Below, piece by piece: positions 32,680 through 46,465 of a stretch of 64,000 nucleotides of DNA (position 1 is the stretch's first letter; the number at the start of each line of letters is the position of its first letter). Location: contig OX387184.1 in assembly GCA_947561395.2 (NCBI GenBank), positions 33,842,766 to 33,906,765 of the forward strand, written 5' to 3'. This stretch comes from Buxus sempervirens. Its lineage: Eukaryota; Streptophyta; Magnoliopsida; Buxales; Buxaceae. Under the pieces are notes generated by a model. It was not told the origin of the DNA, ran no database searches, and saw only the letters and a list, made by a program, of their open reading frames with translations. Position numbers and translations under genes: made by a program.

Positions 32680-35600
32680 GCCGGAGTCACCTTGGGGATG
32701 AACGGCAAAGAATAAAAAAGAACCTCGTTTTTGCGCCCTGCATTTCTGCTGACATGATTGATGAGCTTAGTCCTTTTGATGTTTTCCATGAAAGGGAAAC
32801 GCCAAATGGCTTCCACTAAGATTCTGAAGTTTGCTCGCCCACTTCGGGCTTCTTGGAGCAACTCCTGATTTTAATTCAAATTAAAAGGATGAGGTTCGAT
32901 TTAAGCTCACCAACCTGTTTCGACGTTGATGTAAGGCACTCAACAATTTTCTTTTTTCTTATTTGTTCCATTAAAGCTTTTAGGCATTTTCAGATTTCAG
33001 ATTTGGGATTTGGGACTTGATTTCAGGTTCAGCTTTTAGACTTGGGACCTTTTAAGGGCAGTTTTTTTTATTTTTTTTATTTTAGAGCTTGGATTAGGGG
33101 TTGGAAGGAAGAAGGAGGAGGTGCCCTTGGTGAGGAGGTGCTCTCAGCGCTGTCCGGTGCCTCAAGGGAGCTTGCACACCTGTCCTATTCTATTTACAAA
33201 AGTGGGAAATCAAAAATTTACAAATGGGGCCAACTTGCCCAAAACGTTCTTCATTCTGCTCTTCTTTCTTCTGCCGTTTCCTTCTTTTGGCAGGGCCATC
33301 TGTAACGCCGCGAACCCGGGTCAGTGCAAAACCGGCACCCAACCCGAACCCGGTTCGCTACTGTAACAACCCAAGTCCGGTTCAACAACCAAACTCGAAG
33401 TGTTACCACGAAGCTGGGGTCAGATACAAACCAAGATTCACAATAATTTTAAAACTTTAATGAATTAATTACATCAGAGTTATAGTGGCCAATAAAAACA
33501 ATTCTTTATTCAATAATATCAATTCAGTTTACAATAAAGTTTATTTAATCAACATGTGACATTAATACCAATTACAATTCTACCCATCAAATTAAAACCG
33601 CATCTTCGCGATCTCTCCAAGTAACTTGAAAAATAGGGGAAAACGGAGTGAGATTTACATCTCAGCAAGTAGCAGGTGCGTGCAATTTGAAACAGTCCAA
33701 TGTAAGCAAATAGTCATGAGGTATTCGATTAATCAACGATAAGATGAGAAATCCCAAGTTATCCATGGCAATTCCAAATAAAGCGATAAAACAGATGAAC
33801 ATGTATAAATACCAGTAATCTTGATGTTAACGAGGTAAAATCGACAAAAGCGATAAAACACGTGCCATTGCAGGACTCACAAAGATGATAAGTATTTGAG
33901 ATGACACTTGACTAAATGCTATTCCACCGTGCGGCTTAGGGGCAGTGCTACTTAATGATACTCAAGCCCCATGTAGCGCAGCTTAGGCAAGAGCCGTAGT
34001 CACCGACTTATTGCACACGAACCCCACAGAGTTAGACGTACCACCAGCATGTAGCACCAGAATCAATACATGGAGTGTGGTCGCTTATCCACATGTACAG
34101 GGAATCACCAGCGGCTCACCGGGGTGTCCCTCCAGACATAGGACCCTCCCAGAGCAAACTAACTTGCAAAAGGAAGCGCGCTCGCATATAGGAGTAAATC
34201 AACCCAAGCTAAATACCACTTAGCTAACCAGCCAAAACTATGGATCCATATACAGCTAAGCCCACTGACACAAACCACGATAAAACCACATACAGGAGGA
34301 CACGCTAATGTAGGAGGCATACACACTTTTACCCATAAAGGATTGCACAACTCTACACAGAGGATTACCCATCTCTGCCGTAAAAGTTGGTATCAACTCA
34401 ACCACAGAAGCCGTATCACCGAACCGTAAAATTAAAGAGAACAACATCATACCACATACCAATCCATACCCAAGTGTTCCATTCCATGTGAAAATCATGA
34501 TTCAATCATAACAAATCCAATTATAGGCATTTTCAGAATAACATATGCAATTCTTCCAATTATATTCAAAATAAAACTCAAGTATCATAAATCCGATAAA
34601 ATCTGAGTTTATGCAATTCCAGTAGCCAATATTCTTATTTAAAGCTCAAAATAAAGTAAATCCAATCTTACTTAGAGTTTTCTTTATTAATCCCTTTTAT
34701 TAGAATCCAATTTCCTACCTTAGCACCTAAGCTAGTTTCTATTTGAATTTTCAGTATTTTATTTTTCTAGCATGTTCTACAGACCTAGAATGAAGTTTAA
34801 AAGATGTTTATAAGCTATAAATTTCAGTAATATTATTTCTTGCAATATCCATACCCTTTGACCGTTTTATAAACAACCCCTTTCATTGAAACCTTCAATT
34901 TATTGGATAATCTTTTCCATTTAATTTTATAATTTTTATACCTTAATTAGATCCTTATAAAGATGCTAACATGCTTAACTAATCATAAGAATTATTGGAT
35001 ATTTATTCAAATTACAAAATCCCCAAAATCTGCAAATTTTACTTAGAGCGCCTACCTCTACAGGGCTAGGCGATCCTAGGTGATCCTAGGCGCTCGTGCA
35101 ATTTTTAACAGAACTTTCCAGATCTTCCAATTTCGGATTTTTATGCTTTTGCTTTATGTTTTCTTGGTCTAAATAAATCTACAAACTTTCTGAAACATAC
35201 CTAGAGCCTTCTAGATTAATCCTTATAAATTAAATACCATCCTAAAATTAATTTCATGATAAAACCAAGTTTTCTTCTTTATTTCAACAAATCCTTCAAG
35301 AACACCAATCAATAACGTATAACCCATTTGATTCCATGTAAATACTGTTTCGACTAATCCGTTCAATCAATATTTAATCACAGAAAACAAAATCATGCAA
35401 TTCCTCACGTTTTCCAAGGGTTGCTACTTGCCTTATACGCTAAATCCTTCTTCCATTGAAACTTCTAATTCTGGACCTGACTTTTGCTCCCAAACGCACC
35501 AAGCTAAACTCTTTCAATTCAAATCTCCACCGTACACAATCTAGTTCCATCAATGATGAACAAAACCTCCAAAGTTGAAGGTGATCCACCGTACGGATTT

Positions 35601-38390
35601 TCCCCGATCATATTTTGATAGTGGCTGGTCAGACACCTCCATTAGAAACCTCCTTCCTTTCTCTCCCTCCTTTCTCTCCATAAGAAACCCACGAAAATTC
35701 CCTCTTGTCTAACCTTAGTTTCCTATTTATACTAAGCTTTAGAAATCCTAAACCAACCCTAATTGGCTAATTTAATTTGGGCTAACCCAACCATGGTCTA
35801 GTTAAAGTCTAATCCTTCTAATTTAATTCCTACTTTTTCTCCACCTTCTATTTTTCTACTTAAACAATCCTAATTAAGTTTCTTATTATCTAAACTCCTA
35901 TTTATAACCTATTTTCGTGCAAAACAATTTGTTAAACATTATTATCACCTAAAACCTTATTTTCCCCAAATTAAGACGTGAAATTTCCTAATTACCCTTT
36001 TTCCCACTTTTAGGCTTTTTATTAATTTCTTTTAATTTCTAGATTGTCAAAATAAATTATTTCCTTCTATTTTCTAATTCTAGTTATTATTTAATGATCT
36101 AATTATTAATTACCCTTTTCTGAAAATTACCAAAATACCCTTTTTACTCTTTTAGGTTAATTTCATTAAAATTCTTTCTTTATTTACAATTTATGACCTA
36201 TTTGAATTACTTACCTCTAAATCTTCACTTAACTCATATTTTTTTTATTTATTATTTATTTATTTATTAAGTGAAAATTCGGGGTTTTACACCATCTGTC
36301 TGATTTTGATCAGACTTTTCTCTACGAGGTCCTTTTCTCCAGAGGTTTTGACTTTTGCTCTTGTCCTTGCAGGGAGGAGGCCATCATTTAGGCTAGTGTT
36401 GGGACTTCTTCGGAAGTAACTACTTCATTGGGGGCTTGTGGAAGCCCTCTTGGATTTTTCACTCTTGTGCAAAACTAGCCTCTTCAGACTGGGCACGGTC
36501 TTGACATGATGCTTTAGGTTTCTTGAAAGCTCTGCTAGGGAAAGGAAAGGAAAGGAAGTCTTCGCCGTTTCCATGTTAGTATATTACTGCGTTGGCTTCA
36601 TTCTGTCTTTGCCTTTCTCCTGCTCTCGACTTCAAGGTGCTTCTGGACTTCTTTCTGATTCTTTTGCCTCACCTGGGTCCGCAAAATTCTTGCAGAGTAG
36701 TGAGGTATCTAAAGTTTAAAGTGCAGACACTTATGACTTATTGTGTGCAAGTGCCCATGACTGAAATGAAGTTTTTTGTTTCAAAAGTAGTTTTTTTTTT
36801 GAATGTCTGTACAAGTGATTTTAAGAGAAATGGCACGACCAATGACCATGGTAAGTTGCCTTGTCAACTCAAAGGGCTTTGGGACTATGTGCTTGACACG
36901 GATTCCCATGAAATTCTCGACTTGTGCCGGCAGGGAATTAAAAGATAAAGGACATCTCGAGGGATGCTTTCCCAGTCTTGATTTTCTCTCACCTCAACCC
37001 AATTTTCCAGGGTGGTTTTAGGATTTTGCAATTGAAGGTTTTTCCTTTTCCTCTTCCCTTGGGTTAGTGCCAGTCTCGGTTTGGTTTTAGAGAGGTCTTC
37101 ACATTAGGACGAAACATCGGCTTGGTTTTAAATCTGAGAAATGAAGGGATAGAAGGCTCAAATTCTTATCTTTTCATTTTCAGGTTTTACTTTGCGTCTT
37201 GCCAAAGCTCGTTATCCTTTTTAGATTCCTTCATCATTAACCTGTATGAATTCCATTTGTCACATTTTCTGCAATCAGAAAGGACTTTTGATGGGATGAA
37301 ACGAAGGCTGAGGTTTTTAGTTTATGAAAGAAAGGGAATATGGCTCAAAGTTTCTTTGTAAATGGGTTGAGTCATGTTCCACCATTTTCTTGGCTGGTTG
37401 GGCTTTGCCATTACCTTTTGCTTTCCTCCATTTTCCTTTTTGAGGTCTTTTGTGACTTTCGCCTTTTTCTTTTGCTTTTGCTCTATCATTTTTTTTATTT
37501 TTCTGTCCTTTGCTCTGGGATCATCTTGCCTTGATTAGAAAGTCCCAGTGTATTTCCTGCTTTCTTTTTCTCTTCTTTGTTTCTGCTCATTCACGACTTT
37601 TCTTCTTTACCCAACACCAAGTTTAGGGCTTATGACTCAGTGGGTTAGAAGAAAGGAAATTAGGCCCAAACGGTTTAGCTAGAGATATGACTTTGAAAGC
37701 TGGGGAAATAAAGCAAGGATGGCCTCTCATCCTTTTGCAGAAGTTGTGACAACTCGAAATGTTCATGCAAATTTTTTCGAGAATTTATTCATCCTTTTTA
37801 TTTTCTTTTTCAGCTTTGCCCCAGTGTGGGGTGGCTAGACACAACACGGGTATTTGAACAACATGATCAAGCCCAAAGTGTTTTGACTAGCGATTCTTAA
37901 AATTCAGGATGCATGAAGGATGGCCTCTCATCCTTTCTTAGAGACATGATGTTAAAGCTGGCTAAAGACCCTTAACTGGTTCTTGCACTTTCTCTCTTGC
38001 CTTTTCTTTTCTCTCAAGGATCGCCTTGCCCTATTGCAAAGGTAGGTTTTTAGGAAGAAAATTATGGTCTGGATCAGAAAATGATTGCCTTTGGCTCAGT
38101 TAAGGTTCTCATGGGACAGCGTACTGCACCCAGCTGAGGACACCTTTGAGCAACTTGGCATTTTTCCATGATCATGGTCATTGCCAAAAAGGGTGTGGTC
38201 TCATAGCAGTGTCATCACCGACCACTCACTTGTATTTTTTCAAAAAAGTTTTTCTTTTCTTTTTGTGTTTTTCAAAAGGTCATTTACAAAAGCTTGCATG
38301 AAAGTAAAAAGCATTTAAAATATTTACAAAACGACCACTCCTACCAGGGATGCATGGTGCAAAAAGTAGAGTTCAACTTATCCTAGTCAT
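32680..38390 (-). other. 3' untranslated region of M, split by solo LTR C3
   Basis: 32680-33300 and 36297-38390 are collinear with A1's 3' untranslated region. The CACTTTTGTAAATAG block is at 33176-33232. Two GGATGAGAGGCCATC motifs lie near 37735 and 37935 (inverted). It contains no pol remnant. ORFs here have no recognisable domain. Confidence 0.75.
33301..36291 (-). mobile_element. Solo LTR, family C (copy C3)
   Basis: A 2,991-bp minus-strand LTR with TG...CA ends (TGTAAAACCCCGAATTTTC at 36291, GGCGTTACA at 33301) and perfect TSD CCATC (33296-33300, 36292-36296). TATA box at 35724-35731, GCAAGT donor-like site at 35426-35431, GC palindromes at about 35045-35098, TGAGAT/ATCTCA hairpin at 33649-33664. 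At the acceptor-like position it reads CAA instead of CAG, as in C1. Confidence 0.93.
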
Positions 38391-38568
38391 GGTAGACTTG
38401 AAGATTTTGGATTTCGGGATTGCTCTCAGCCTTGCGGTTTTACCAACTTGTTCAGCTGGTGCCACTTGAAGACGCCTGATTATGGTTAGGGAGAGGATTT
38501 GTGATAATGGCAGCGGGAGGAGTCGATACTGGGGGATCGACTGAGATGCGCTTGCTATCGATCAAATC

Positions 38569-40092
38569 TTACACATCGTGCTTTAAATCCCAACAACGGT
38601 TGGTGTGGTGTCCAGGAGCCCTTATATGATACTCGCAGCACTCATTGGGGTTGTAGGAGCGACTGTTGGATGGCTGTTGAATGGGCTGCTTCTTCTGTAA
38701 GTACCCCTTCTTCAGTAGGGTTGGCAGCAATTCTGACAATGGATAAGGTAGGGGTGTGAACACTCTGTTCATCCTTGCTTGATATTCCTCCTTAGTCCAT
38801 CTTGGCTGCCATGCGGGTTGTGCCCCTTGACCACTATTCTGATTTTCTCTTCTGTCGGGTGCTGAAAAGTGGAAGGGCCTATTCTGTTGGACGTAGTTGA
38901 CGGCCTCGTCCTCTCTCTTTCTGTGCATGCCCCTTCCAGTGACAGGGGTCCTTCTCTGTTCGGTTGCAAAGCCAGCCACTCTGCCAGACTTCACCCCATC
39001 TTCTATTCTGTCCGCGACTACAACGAGATCAGCAAAACTTGCAGCGAACTGCCCTAGCAGCAAAGTGTAGTATGGCTGCCCCAGCATCGAGATGAACAAT
39101 GTTACCATTTCCTTCTCCAACATGGGTGGTTGCACCATACCAGCCACTTCTCGCCATCTCTTTGCATATTCACGAATGGACTCAGTGCTCTTCTTTGTCA
39201 TTTTTTGCAATTCCATTCAAGTGGGCAAGACCTCCATGTTGAACTTGAAGTGTTCTAGGAACATGCTTGCCAGGTCATCCCAAGTCCTGATCTGGTTCCT
39301 GTCCAGACTGGCAAACCACTTTTGCGCTGAACCTATCAACGAGCGCTGAAAGAACTGGATCATGATTCTTTCATCATATGCGTACTGGCACATATCCCCG
39401 TAGTATGCCCTGAGGTAAGACAATGGGCACCCACTTCCATCGAACTTCACAAAGTCTAGGCACCTGAACTTCGGCGGCAGTTTCAAATTGGGGAAGAATC
39501 CCAGTCTGTCCAGTGAAGCTTCCTTTGGCATAGGACCTCGGTTCACATTCTGCATCTGTTCTTTTAGGACTTGCAAATCTGCTTGCATCTGGGCTGTGAT
39601 GCCTGCCGCTTCCCGTGCTCGGTACCACTCTTCTTCATCGTGCCCCATTTCTTGTGGTACTACTTGCCGCGGTGGTACGGCCAAGGGTGCCGGAATTTGT
39701 AACGACTGTTCTGGTTGAGCTGGCAAACGATGCGGGATCTGTGGTTCTAGCGGCTATAGGTTCAACTGTGGGAGAACTGGTGGTGGCCGCTCTAGTTGTG
39801 GCTGTTGCACTAGAGGTGCCGGCTGCTGTGGCGGAGGTACCGCTAGTGGTGGCTGTACAAGTTGCTGTGGTGCTTGCATTCTCTCCATTTGCTGCATCAT
39901 GGTGGTCATGTTGGCCATCTGCTGATTAAGGCCAGCGATCACAGGGTGGCCTTCCAAGTCCTCTTGCCCATGAGGCGGGAGAGGTGGCGCTTGCTCGAGT
40001 CCTTCAGCAGGATCCATCCGTAATCTTCTTCTTGAACGTAGGAGGTATGGGCTGCGATACGCAATCTTGGTACCTAGGTTGAAAATAGACAA
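38569..40092 (-). pseudogene. gag: Broken gag of element M
   Basis: A single minus-strand frame homologous to residues 1 to about 514 of A1 Gag. In-frame stops interrupt it at 39754-39756, 39217-39219 and 38569-38571, and I see no frameshift. Preserved parts are the N-terminus around MDPAEGLEQ, a shortened Pro/Gln-rich stretch, the capsid-type domain (about 39450-38950) and the zinc-knuckle-like CEYHIRAPGHHTNRC just before the last stop. Downstream the similarity fades by about 38390, so A1's acidic tail has no counterpart. The protein cannot be made whole from this copy, so M could move only with Gag and Pol from elsewhere, or became defective after insertion. Confidence 0.88.
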
Positions 40093-40179
40093 GTCAGTAT
40101 AAGGAATGCATATTACAATAAAATATAATGCATGTCTGTGCAGATTAACTGTGATGATTTTTCTTTATTTGATTCCCTT

Positions 40180-40890
40180 TTTTAACCGCCACTTCGGAGG
40201 TTAGGGAAGAAGATTTCTTTTAACCGCCACTTCGGAGGTAATGATTTTCTCTCAACCGCCACTTCGGAGGTGAGGATTTCTTTTTGACCGCCACTTCGGA
40301 GGTAAGATTCCTTTTAACCACCACTTCGGAGGTAAATAAAGAAGATGATTCTTTTTTACCGCCACTTCGGAGGTTGACCGCTACTTCGGAGGTAAGATTC
40401 CTTTTAACCGTCACTTCGGAGGTAAAGGAAGAAGATTTTTAACCGCCACTTCGGAGGTTGGATTCCTTTTAACCGCCACTTCAGAGGTAATGATTTTCCT
40501 TCAACTGCCACTTCGAAGGTGAGGAAATAAGGTTTTGAACCGCCACTTCGGAGGTAAGATTCCTTTTAACCGCCACTTTGGAGGTTGGATTCCTTTTAAC
40601 CGCCACTTCGGAGGTAATGATTTTCCCTCAACCACCACTTCGGAGGTGAGGAAATAAGGTTTTGAACTGCCACTTCGGAGGTAAGAGGAAAGAAGGTTTT
40701 TGTTTGACCGTCACTTCGGAGGTAAAGGGAGAGATGGAATCTTTTTCAACCGCCACTTCGGAGGTAAGGGGAGAGTCCCTGTTTTGATTTTGGGAACTGT
40801 AAGAGTTGATTTTTTTTGAAATTTTTGGAAACTGCAAGAGTTGATTTTCATTTTGATCTCTTTTTAACCGCCACTTCGGAGGTAAGGGGA
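40180..40890 (-). repeat. Hairpin minisatellite in the gag leader of M
   Basis: About 19 copies of ACCGCCACTTCGGAGGT (inverted form of the A1 unit), mostly single with 25-45-base spacers. The last isolated unit, near 40865, sits in a duplicated block containing GGAACTGCAAGAGTTGATTT. The array immediately precedes gag as in A1. Confidence 0.9.
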
Positions 40891-41712
40891 GAGTCCCTGG
40901 TTTTACTTTGGGAACTGCAAGAGTTGATTTTTTTTGAAATTTTTGGAAACTGCAAGAGTTGATTTTCATTTGGGAAACTCCAAGGGTTGATATCTAATTT
41001 TGGGGAAGTCCCAGCTTTTGGGGGAGTCCCAGCTTTTGGGGAACACCAAGTAATTTCCTAGGGCTGCAGAGCCAAGAAATGGTGGTAACCAAGATTTTAG
41101 ATTAGCAATTGCAATTTCGACACATTTGATCTCTCTTTTGATTTGAAACTTCTTTTCTTTTTTATTATTATTTTTTTTCTCTTTATCTTTTCAATTTGAT
41201 TTGATGGCCATTAGCCAGGACCAAACTCATCCTTGATTCTTTCAATTCATTATTTTGGGCTGGGTTACAACCGACTGATTCCATGATCTTTTCCTGGTTA
41301 ACTTGGATTTGATTAAGGCACGGGAAATTTGAGCTAGTCCCAGTTTGGGAAGAAGTCCCTGTTTGGGTAGAAGTCCCGGTTTTTGGAAACACTAGATGAT
41401 TTCCTATTGGTGCAGAAGCACAAAATGGCTTTGACTGAGATTTGAGATTAGCAATTGGCATTTTGCCATATTTGGTCTTTACTTGGATTTGAAATTTCTT
41501 CTTTCTTCTTTTCATCATTTTTTCTTGGTCCTTTCAATTTGGCTGATGGCCATCAGCAAAGGTCAGGCTTCTCCTTGATTTTCCTTGACTTGTTATTTTT
41601 GGGCTAAGTTACAGCCGATGAGTTTTTCTGATTAAGCTAAAGCTGATTGAGGCACAGGGAATTGGAGCAAGTCCCGGTGCAGCTTTGATTTTGGAAAATT
41701 TTGCATTCTTTC
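40891..41712 (-). other. Leader of M, gag-proximal part
   Basis: Non-coding. 41540-41660 aligns with 13615-13720 of A1 (GCTGATGGCCATCAG). Two diverged tandem blocks with GAAGTCCC and CAGCTTTTGGGG are at about 40985-41060 and 41335-41385. Ends with CTTTC, the TSD of B3. Confidence 0.6.
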
Positions 41713-44700
41713 TGTGCGTGCGTAGGAAACGCGGTACGGGAGAATTTCGGAGTCGCCACCGCCTGATGGGGTGCAGGCGGACACCTGGGTGCCTAACCTT
41801 GTCTATTCTGAGCTTTGGTCTGCGGCTTGAGATTCTAAGTCGGGGTCTCGGTTGTGGTCTGGGGAAGTCCGTGGACACCCCAGTCCACCCGGTCGGGTGA
41901 CGGGTCCCGTGGGTTCCCTGGTTTAAGTCAGCTTTCTAGTTGGTTTTCACCCGATTCCTAATCCAGCATGCCATTTAGTTAAGTCTTGGCGGGACCACCT
42001 GAGTGGTGTGGGTCCCTTTAGTTGATTTTATCTTGTTTTACTTAAATTGTCTGAGTCTGGTTGGGTGGGCTCCGTTGGAAGGCCCACGGTGTCCCTGGCG
42101 GGCTTGGGTAAGCCCATGTGCCCCTGGCGGGCCTCTGTTTAAGCCTAGGAGACCCTACGGGCTTTGGTAGAAGTAAATTGGTTTTACATTAAGGTTCAGG
42201 TTTGAAGCTTAAGTGGTTTTTTATGCAAATGGTGGGTTTGCCTTGATTTGCAGGCCCCTAGGTGGGCCCCCATGGTGATGCCAGATAGTTCTGTTTATCT
42301 TTCCTTAATTCGCTAAAGTGGGCTGGTCACTGGGCTTGGGGCCTGTGATCCAGCTGTGGGCTTGAAAGCCCGGTTCCTTGAAGTTTGGGGGTTTGCACCC
42401 CAACTTGGGTTGATTAGTGGGCTTTGGCAGGCCCGATAGGCCCTGGCCCGTGGTCTCGGCCAAACCATACAATTTAGGCATTAATTCCACAAATAAGGCA
42501 CGGGTGGGCCGCATTGGGTTTGGCCCATCCGATTAGATCGGTTAATCTCACTTAAACTTGCTTAAGTTGCATGCTTTCGGATTTACCGGGCTTGGTGGGC
42601 CCCGTTGGAAGGCCCACTAGTGTGCCAAGTTGGACCGGTGGTCCAGGTCCCAAATTGGGTTTCCGGGTGGCCCGGAAACCCTGTTGGTTTATTTGATTTG
42701 GTTCAAACCACCCCCAAAATTCGGCAAGGAACATCAAAACACACAAAATTTACATTTCTGTATGTGTCCGGCCTTGGTTGCCAGACACGAGCAAACCCTA
42801 GGTGATCCGGCCTTTATGGCCGGATATGCATAAACCCTAGGTGATTCGGCCTGAGTTGTCGGATCACCCTGAAATGGCCCTTTTTTTAGGTTCTGCCATT
42901 CGGGGTGTTTCTAGGGGGTTCCTAGGGGTTTCTACAAGTCCTGTGGGCCCTTGGGAAGGCCCACACTGGCTCAGGTTTTGGGGTGCACCCCCTTTGGTTT
43001 CCTTAGAGATTTCCTAGCTAAGGCAAGGGGCTAGGCTTTCATGCTATGTGGGTTTGACCACACCATCAACATGCTGTGAAGGTACAGGCCAGCAGCAATA
43101 AAAATAGTAAGAAAAGAAGCACAGCCATCAACATGTAGGGATTGGGGCATGGTTAAGGGGGGCTAGAGATGCGAGGGGTTCGCATAGGGTGGCCATTTTC
43201 ATACGTGGGCCTGGGGGTTCAAACATGCTACGAGGGCTGGGTGTTGTCCATAGCAGCAGGTGGCTTGGATCATGGCAAGGGACCACCGGTGGGGGGAGCA
43301 TACTTCTCAAGTCACTAAAACAGCAAGTAACAATAAATGGAAACAAATGGGTGGAAGCGTGCTTTTACCATGGAGACCATAAAAAAAACAAGCATAGCTG
43401 TGGGGGTTAGGGAACATGCTGACATTACAACCAAGCACAATATGCATGGAAGGGTACGACCAACAGCGACACAAGAAGAGATAAAAAAAACATCCACAAC
43501 TCGTGAGAAAGCTTAAAAGAAAATAAAAGCCCCAAGAAAGGAATCTGGGGGTTATTGCTGGGGTACATTAGACCAAAGAAGAGAGGAACATTCTCCTCTA
43601 ATGATTTCTGGAGATAAAGCCCACAACAGCAACTAAACAAATTACTAAGAAATGTGAAAAGAGACTCCCATGCTTACTAAAAGAGACCTACGTGGACTCC
43701 TAAGCGGTGCAAGACCTCATGACACGAAAATAATAGCAAATGCATGCATAGGATGACATGAAGATGAACCCATGCAAAGAGGTGAAGACAAATTTGGTAA
43801 ACACTTCAGAAAATTCCTACTTTAATATATGTTCAATAACAAGTGATGAGGAGCCTTACCTGAGGTTTTAAAACCTTTTTGGGATGTGTTGACACCTCCT
43901 TGCAGCAAGGAAAGGGGCTGGAGCTCCTCCTTTGGCCACCACAACAGCTTCCTCTCTTTCTTGTTGGAGTGTAGAGGGAGATGAAGGGGAAAAGGGAGGG
44001 TAAGAGTGGCTTGGATGGTGTGGAGAGATGGTGGAGGGCTAATGGGGTTGAAAGAAGCAAGGTTCGGAGGGGGGCAGGTGGGAGGAGGGAGCTGAAGAAC
44101 AACAAAAAAAACCAACCCCCGGAAATGAGCTGCTGTTTCCTATTTATAGACAAACTTAATGTATCCGGCAACTCAGGCCGGATACACTAAGTACCCTTCA
44201 TATCCGGTCGCTATGGCCGGTTACACAGAGGTTCCTTTGTATCCGGCATTCAATGCCGGATACAAAACATGATCATTCGAAAATTAAATGCCGCCGCGAA
44301 TTTGTCGGGCGATCGGCGTGAATCTCGCGCGAAAATCTTCTTGTATCAGGCCTTTGAGTCTGGTCATGAAGAGGGGCAAGTGTATCCGGTATTAAATGCC
44401 GGATACAAATCGAAATATTACGGATTTGCCCTTCGACTTGACCGATTCGACACTTTTGGATATCTACGGATCGCCCCGTATGAATTTTTGATATTTAAGA
44501 TTTAGTCCCTGAGATATTTTGCTGCGTTGGCTGCCACGTGGGTAGTTCCTACGCCACGTGTGCAGTTTCCGGTTTTGCTACTCGGAAACTTCGACAGCTC
44601 ATATCTCCTTCATCCGAACTCCGATTTGAGCAAACTCAATTGCGTTAGACTCGTATTGGAGCCCTCTATCCAATGACATAGGGCTAAGCACTTGGCACGG

Positions 44701-44949
44701 GGTTCGAGGAAAAGTCAACTTTCAGCTCATCCTCAAGTTTGACCGGCCCACAGAACCTTCATCCGGACTCCGATTCCACCAAACTTAGTTGCGTTGGACT
44801 CGTGTCGGGATGCTCTATCCAATGGGATAAAGCAAGGTGGCCAATCACCACTTGATCAAAAGGTCAAATTTCGACCCCTCAAGGTTTGACTTTCTATTTA
44901 GGGTTCGCATTTCCGACTCTTTCGGGAGTGCAAAAATGAGGTGCTTACA
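41713..44949 (-). mobile_element. Solo LTR, Tat-type subfamily B (copy B3)
   Basis: A 3,237-bp minus-strand LTR (TGTAAGCACCTCATTTTTGC at 44949, ACGCACGCACA at 41713) with perfect TSD CTTTC (41708-41712, 44950-44954). It splits the leader of M, whose halves align with one continuous stretch of A1. TATA box at 44141-44148 (minus). TATCCGGC/GCCGGATA inverted repeats sit upstream of it (44163-44410) and related CCGGC repeats downstream (42755-42870). PBS-like motif at 41749-41758 (minus). No gene. Confidence 0.93.
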
Positions 44950-44954
44950 CTTTC

Positions 44955-46445
44955 CCTTGGAAATGATTTAATCAAAATGTTTGTGCAAATGATATCGAAG
45001 TGTGTGCACTTGATGCATGAAGATGCTTGCACAAAATTAAAGCTAAGGCTAAATGGTATTAGCATTCAAAAACCTATATCCAAAATTGAATATAAGAAAA
45101 TTACATCAAAAAGGGTGTGTGCATAGCCCTAAAAAGGTTGGTGCCCCGCGGGACACGACTCCTAGACACACTTGTGTATGGAAGCACATCCGAGTCCCGG
45201 TCTGATTTCTTTCATCTGCCTTTGCCTTTAGGTGCCAGACCCAAAAGAATTTACAATTTGCCAATGAGGGCGAAAATTTACATGATATTCACAAAATTCT
45301 ACAAAGAATTCATCTTTAAGGCTGTTGGGAGCCAAAAGGAAGGGTACAAATTTGCTTCAAGGCGGATCGGCCAAATTTCAAAATCTAGGGTTTTGTGCCC
45401 TTGCTCTGATCTGGCCTACTTTCATCTGATTGTTTGATCTGGCCGGCTTTCATCTGCTCAAAAGGCCGACCCGGACTCAGGGTGCTTCCAGCGGACTCAA
45501 TGGGTCGAGGCCCACAGCTCGCAGGACTCCAAGCATGGATCTGGGGTGGTTCCCCTGATCAAAGTTAGGTGGGTTTCCTAAATTAGGGCTACGGTAGCCC
45601 ATTATCTAGGATTTACTCAATTTGATGCAAAAAGCGGGGGTTGCTGCCCCTGATAGACTCTTAGATTTTAATTTGATTTTTCCCTTCTTATTTCATCATT
45701 CACAATACCTCGCAATCCCAAAACGCGATTCATTCAGAAGCGTTTAGGTGGGGAAGGATACCCAGCCCGAGAGATACGCCTACAAGGGTCTAGACCAGTA
45801 CTGGATCCTCGCGTGCCACGGCAAGAAACCTGTGGTGCTAATGGACTCCAGAAAACTGAGGGAATGGGTTTACCCTGCTTTCCCCGGCAAGCCACGGGAG
45901 CGTAGGTGCTAATACCATCCCAAGAGTCAGTTTATCGGAATCAGAAGGGTAGGCTGCTAGATAGATCTAGGTTTTGGAGAAGAAGAAGCAATATCCGCAT
46001 TCACTCAATCATTCAGGGTTGGATCATTCACGCATCCTCCCTCGTGCGTGTCACCCTACGCAGTTTATCACAAAACTGGAAAATAAATCCATCCACGGTG
46101 TGGTGGTGTGCCCGTATGTGCATTTGGGCTGAGTGCGGTGTCTAACCGGGTGAGATTTGGCTGGATTTTGTTGATAAAGGAATTTTCACCGTCTCATATA
46201 GTAAGGTGCAGAATTGGCACGCAATACGAGGTTCCAGGAGAGTCCCCAAGTAAGTGGAGGGTCACAGGGGACCGCTTAAATTCCACTTTCCTTAGGCAAT
46301 TATCTCGTCCTTGTAATAGGACTCCCCAGAATACGTAGTTGCGTGTATTCCACGCCTTACTAAGCAAGATAGCAAAACCCTAAAATCAACTAAATCCCTC
46401 TTGGGTTGACTCATTCTAACCAGGGGTTCTATTGGGCTGAGATAT
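44955..46445 (-). other. Leader of M, LTR-proximal part
   Basis: Collinear with 12115-13540 of A1 in reverse. Conserved landmarks include GGGGAAAGCAGGGTAAACCC (about 45876-45895) and TTCATGCATCAAGTGCACAC (about 45003-45022). No coding sequence is supported. Confidence 0.7.
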
Positions 46446-46462
46446 CCCTAATGGAGTCGCCA
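46446..46462 (-). other. Primer-binding site of M (degraded)
   Basis: TGGCGACTCCATTAGGG on the minus strand, 3 bases from the 5' LTR end. It matches A1's site in the first nine bases and then diverges. Confidence 0.65.
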
Positions 46463-46465
46463 GGC

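Noticed and set aside
41713-44949. B3 as the true 5' LTR of M
   Set aside because: It has its own TSD on both sides, no PBS at its inner end, and it interrupts a leader whose halves align with one continuous stretch of A1.
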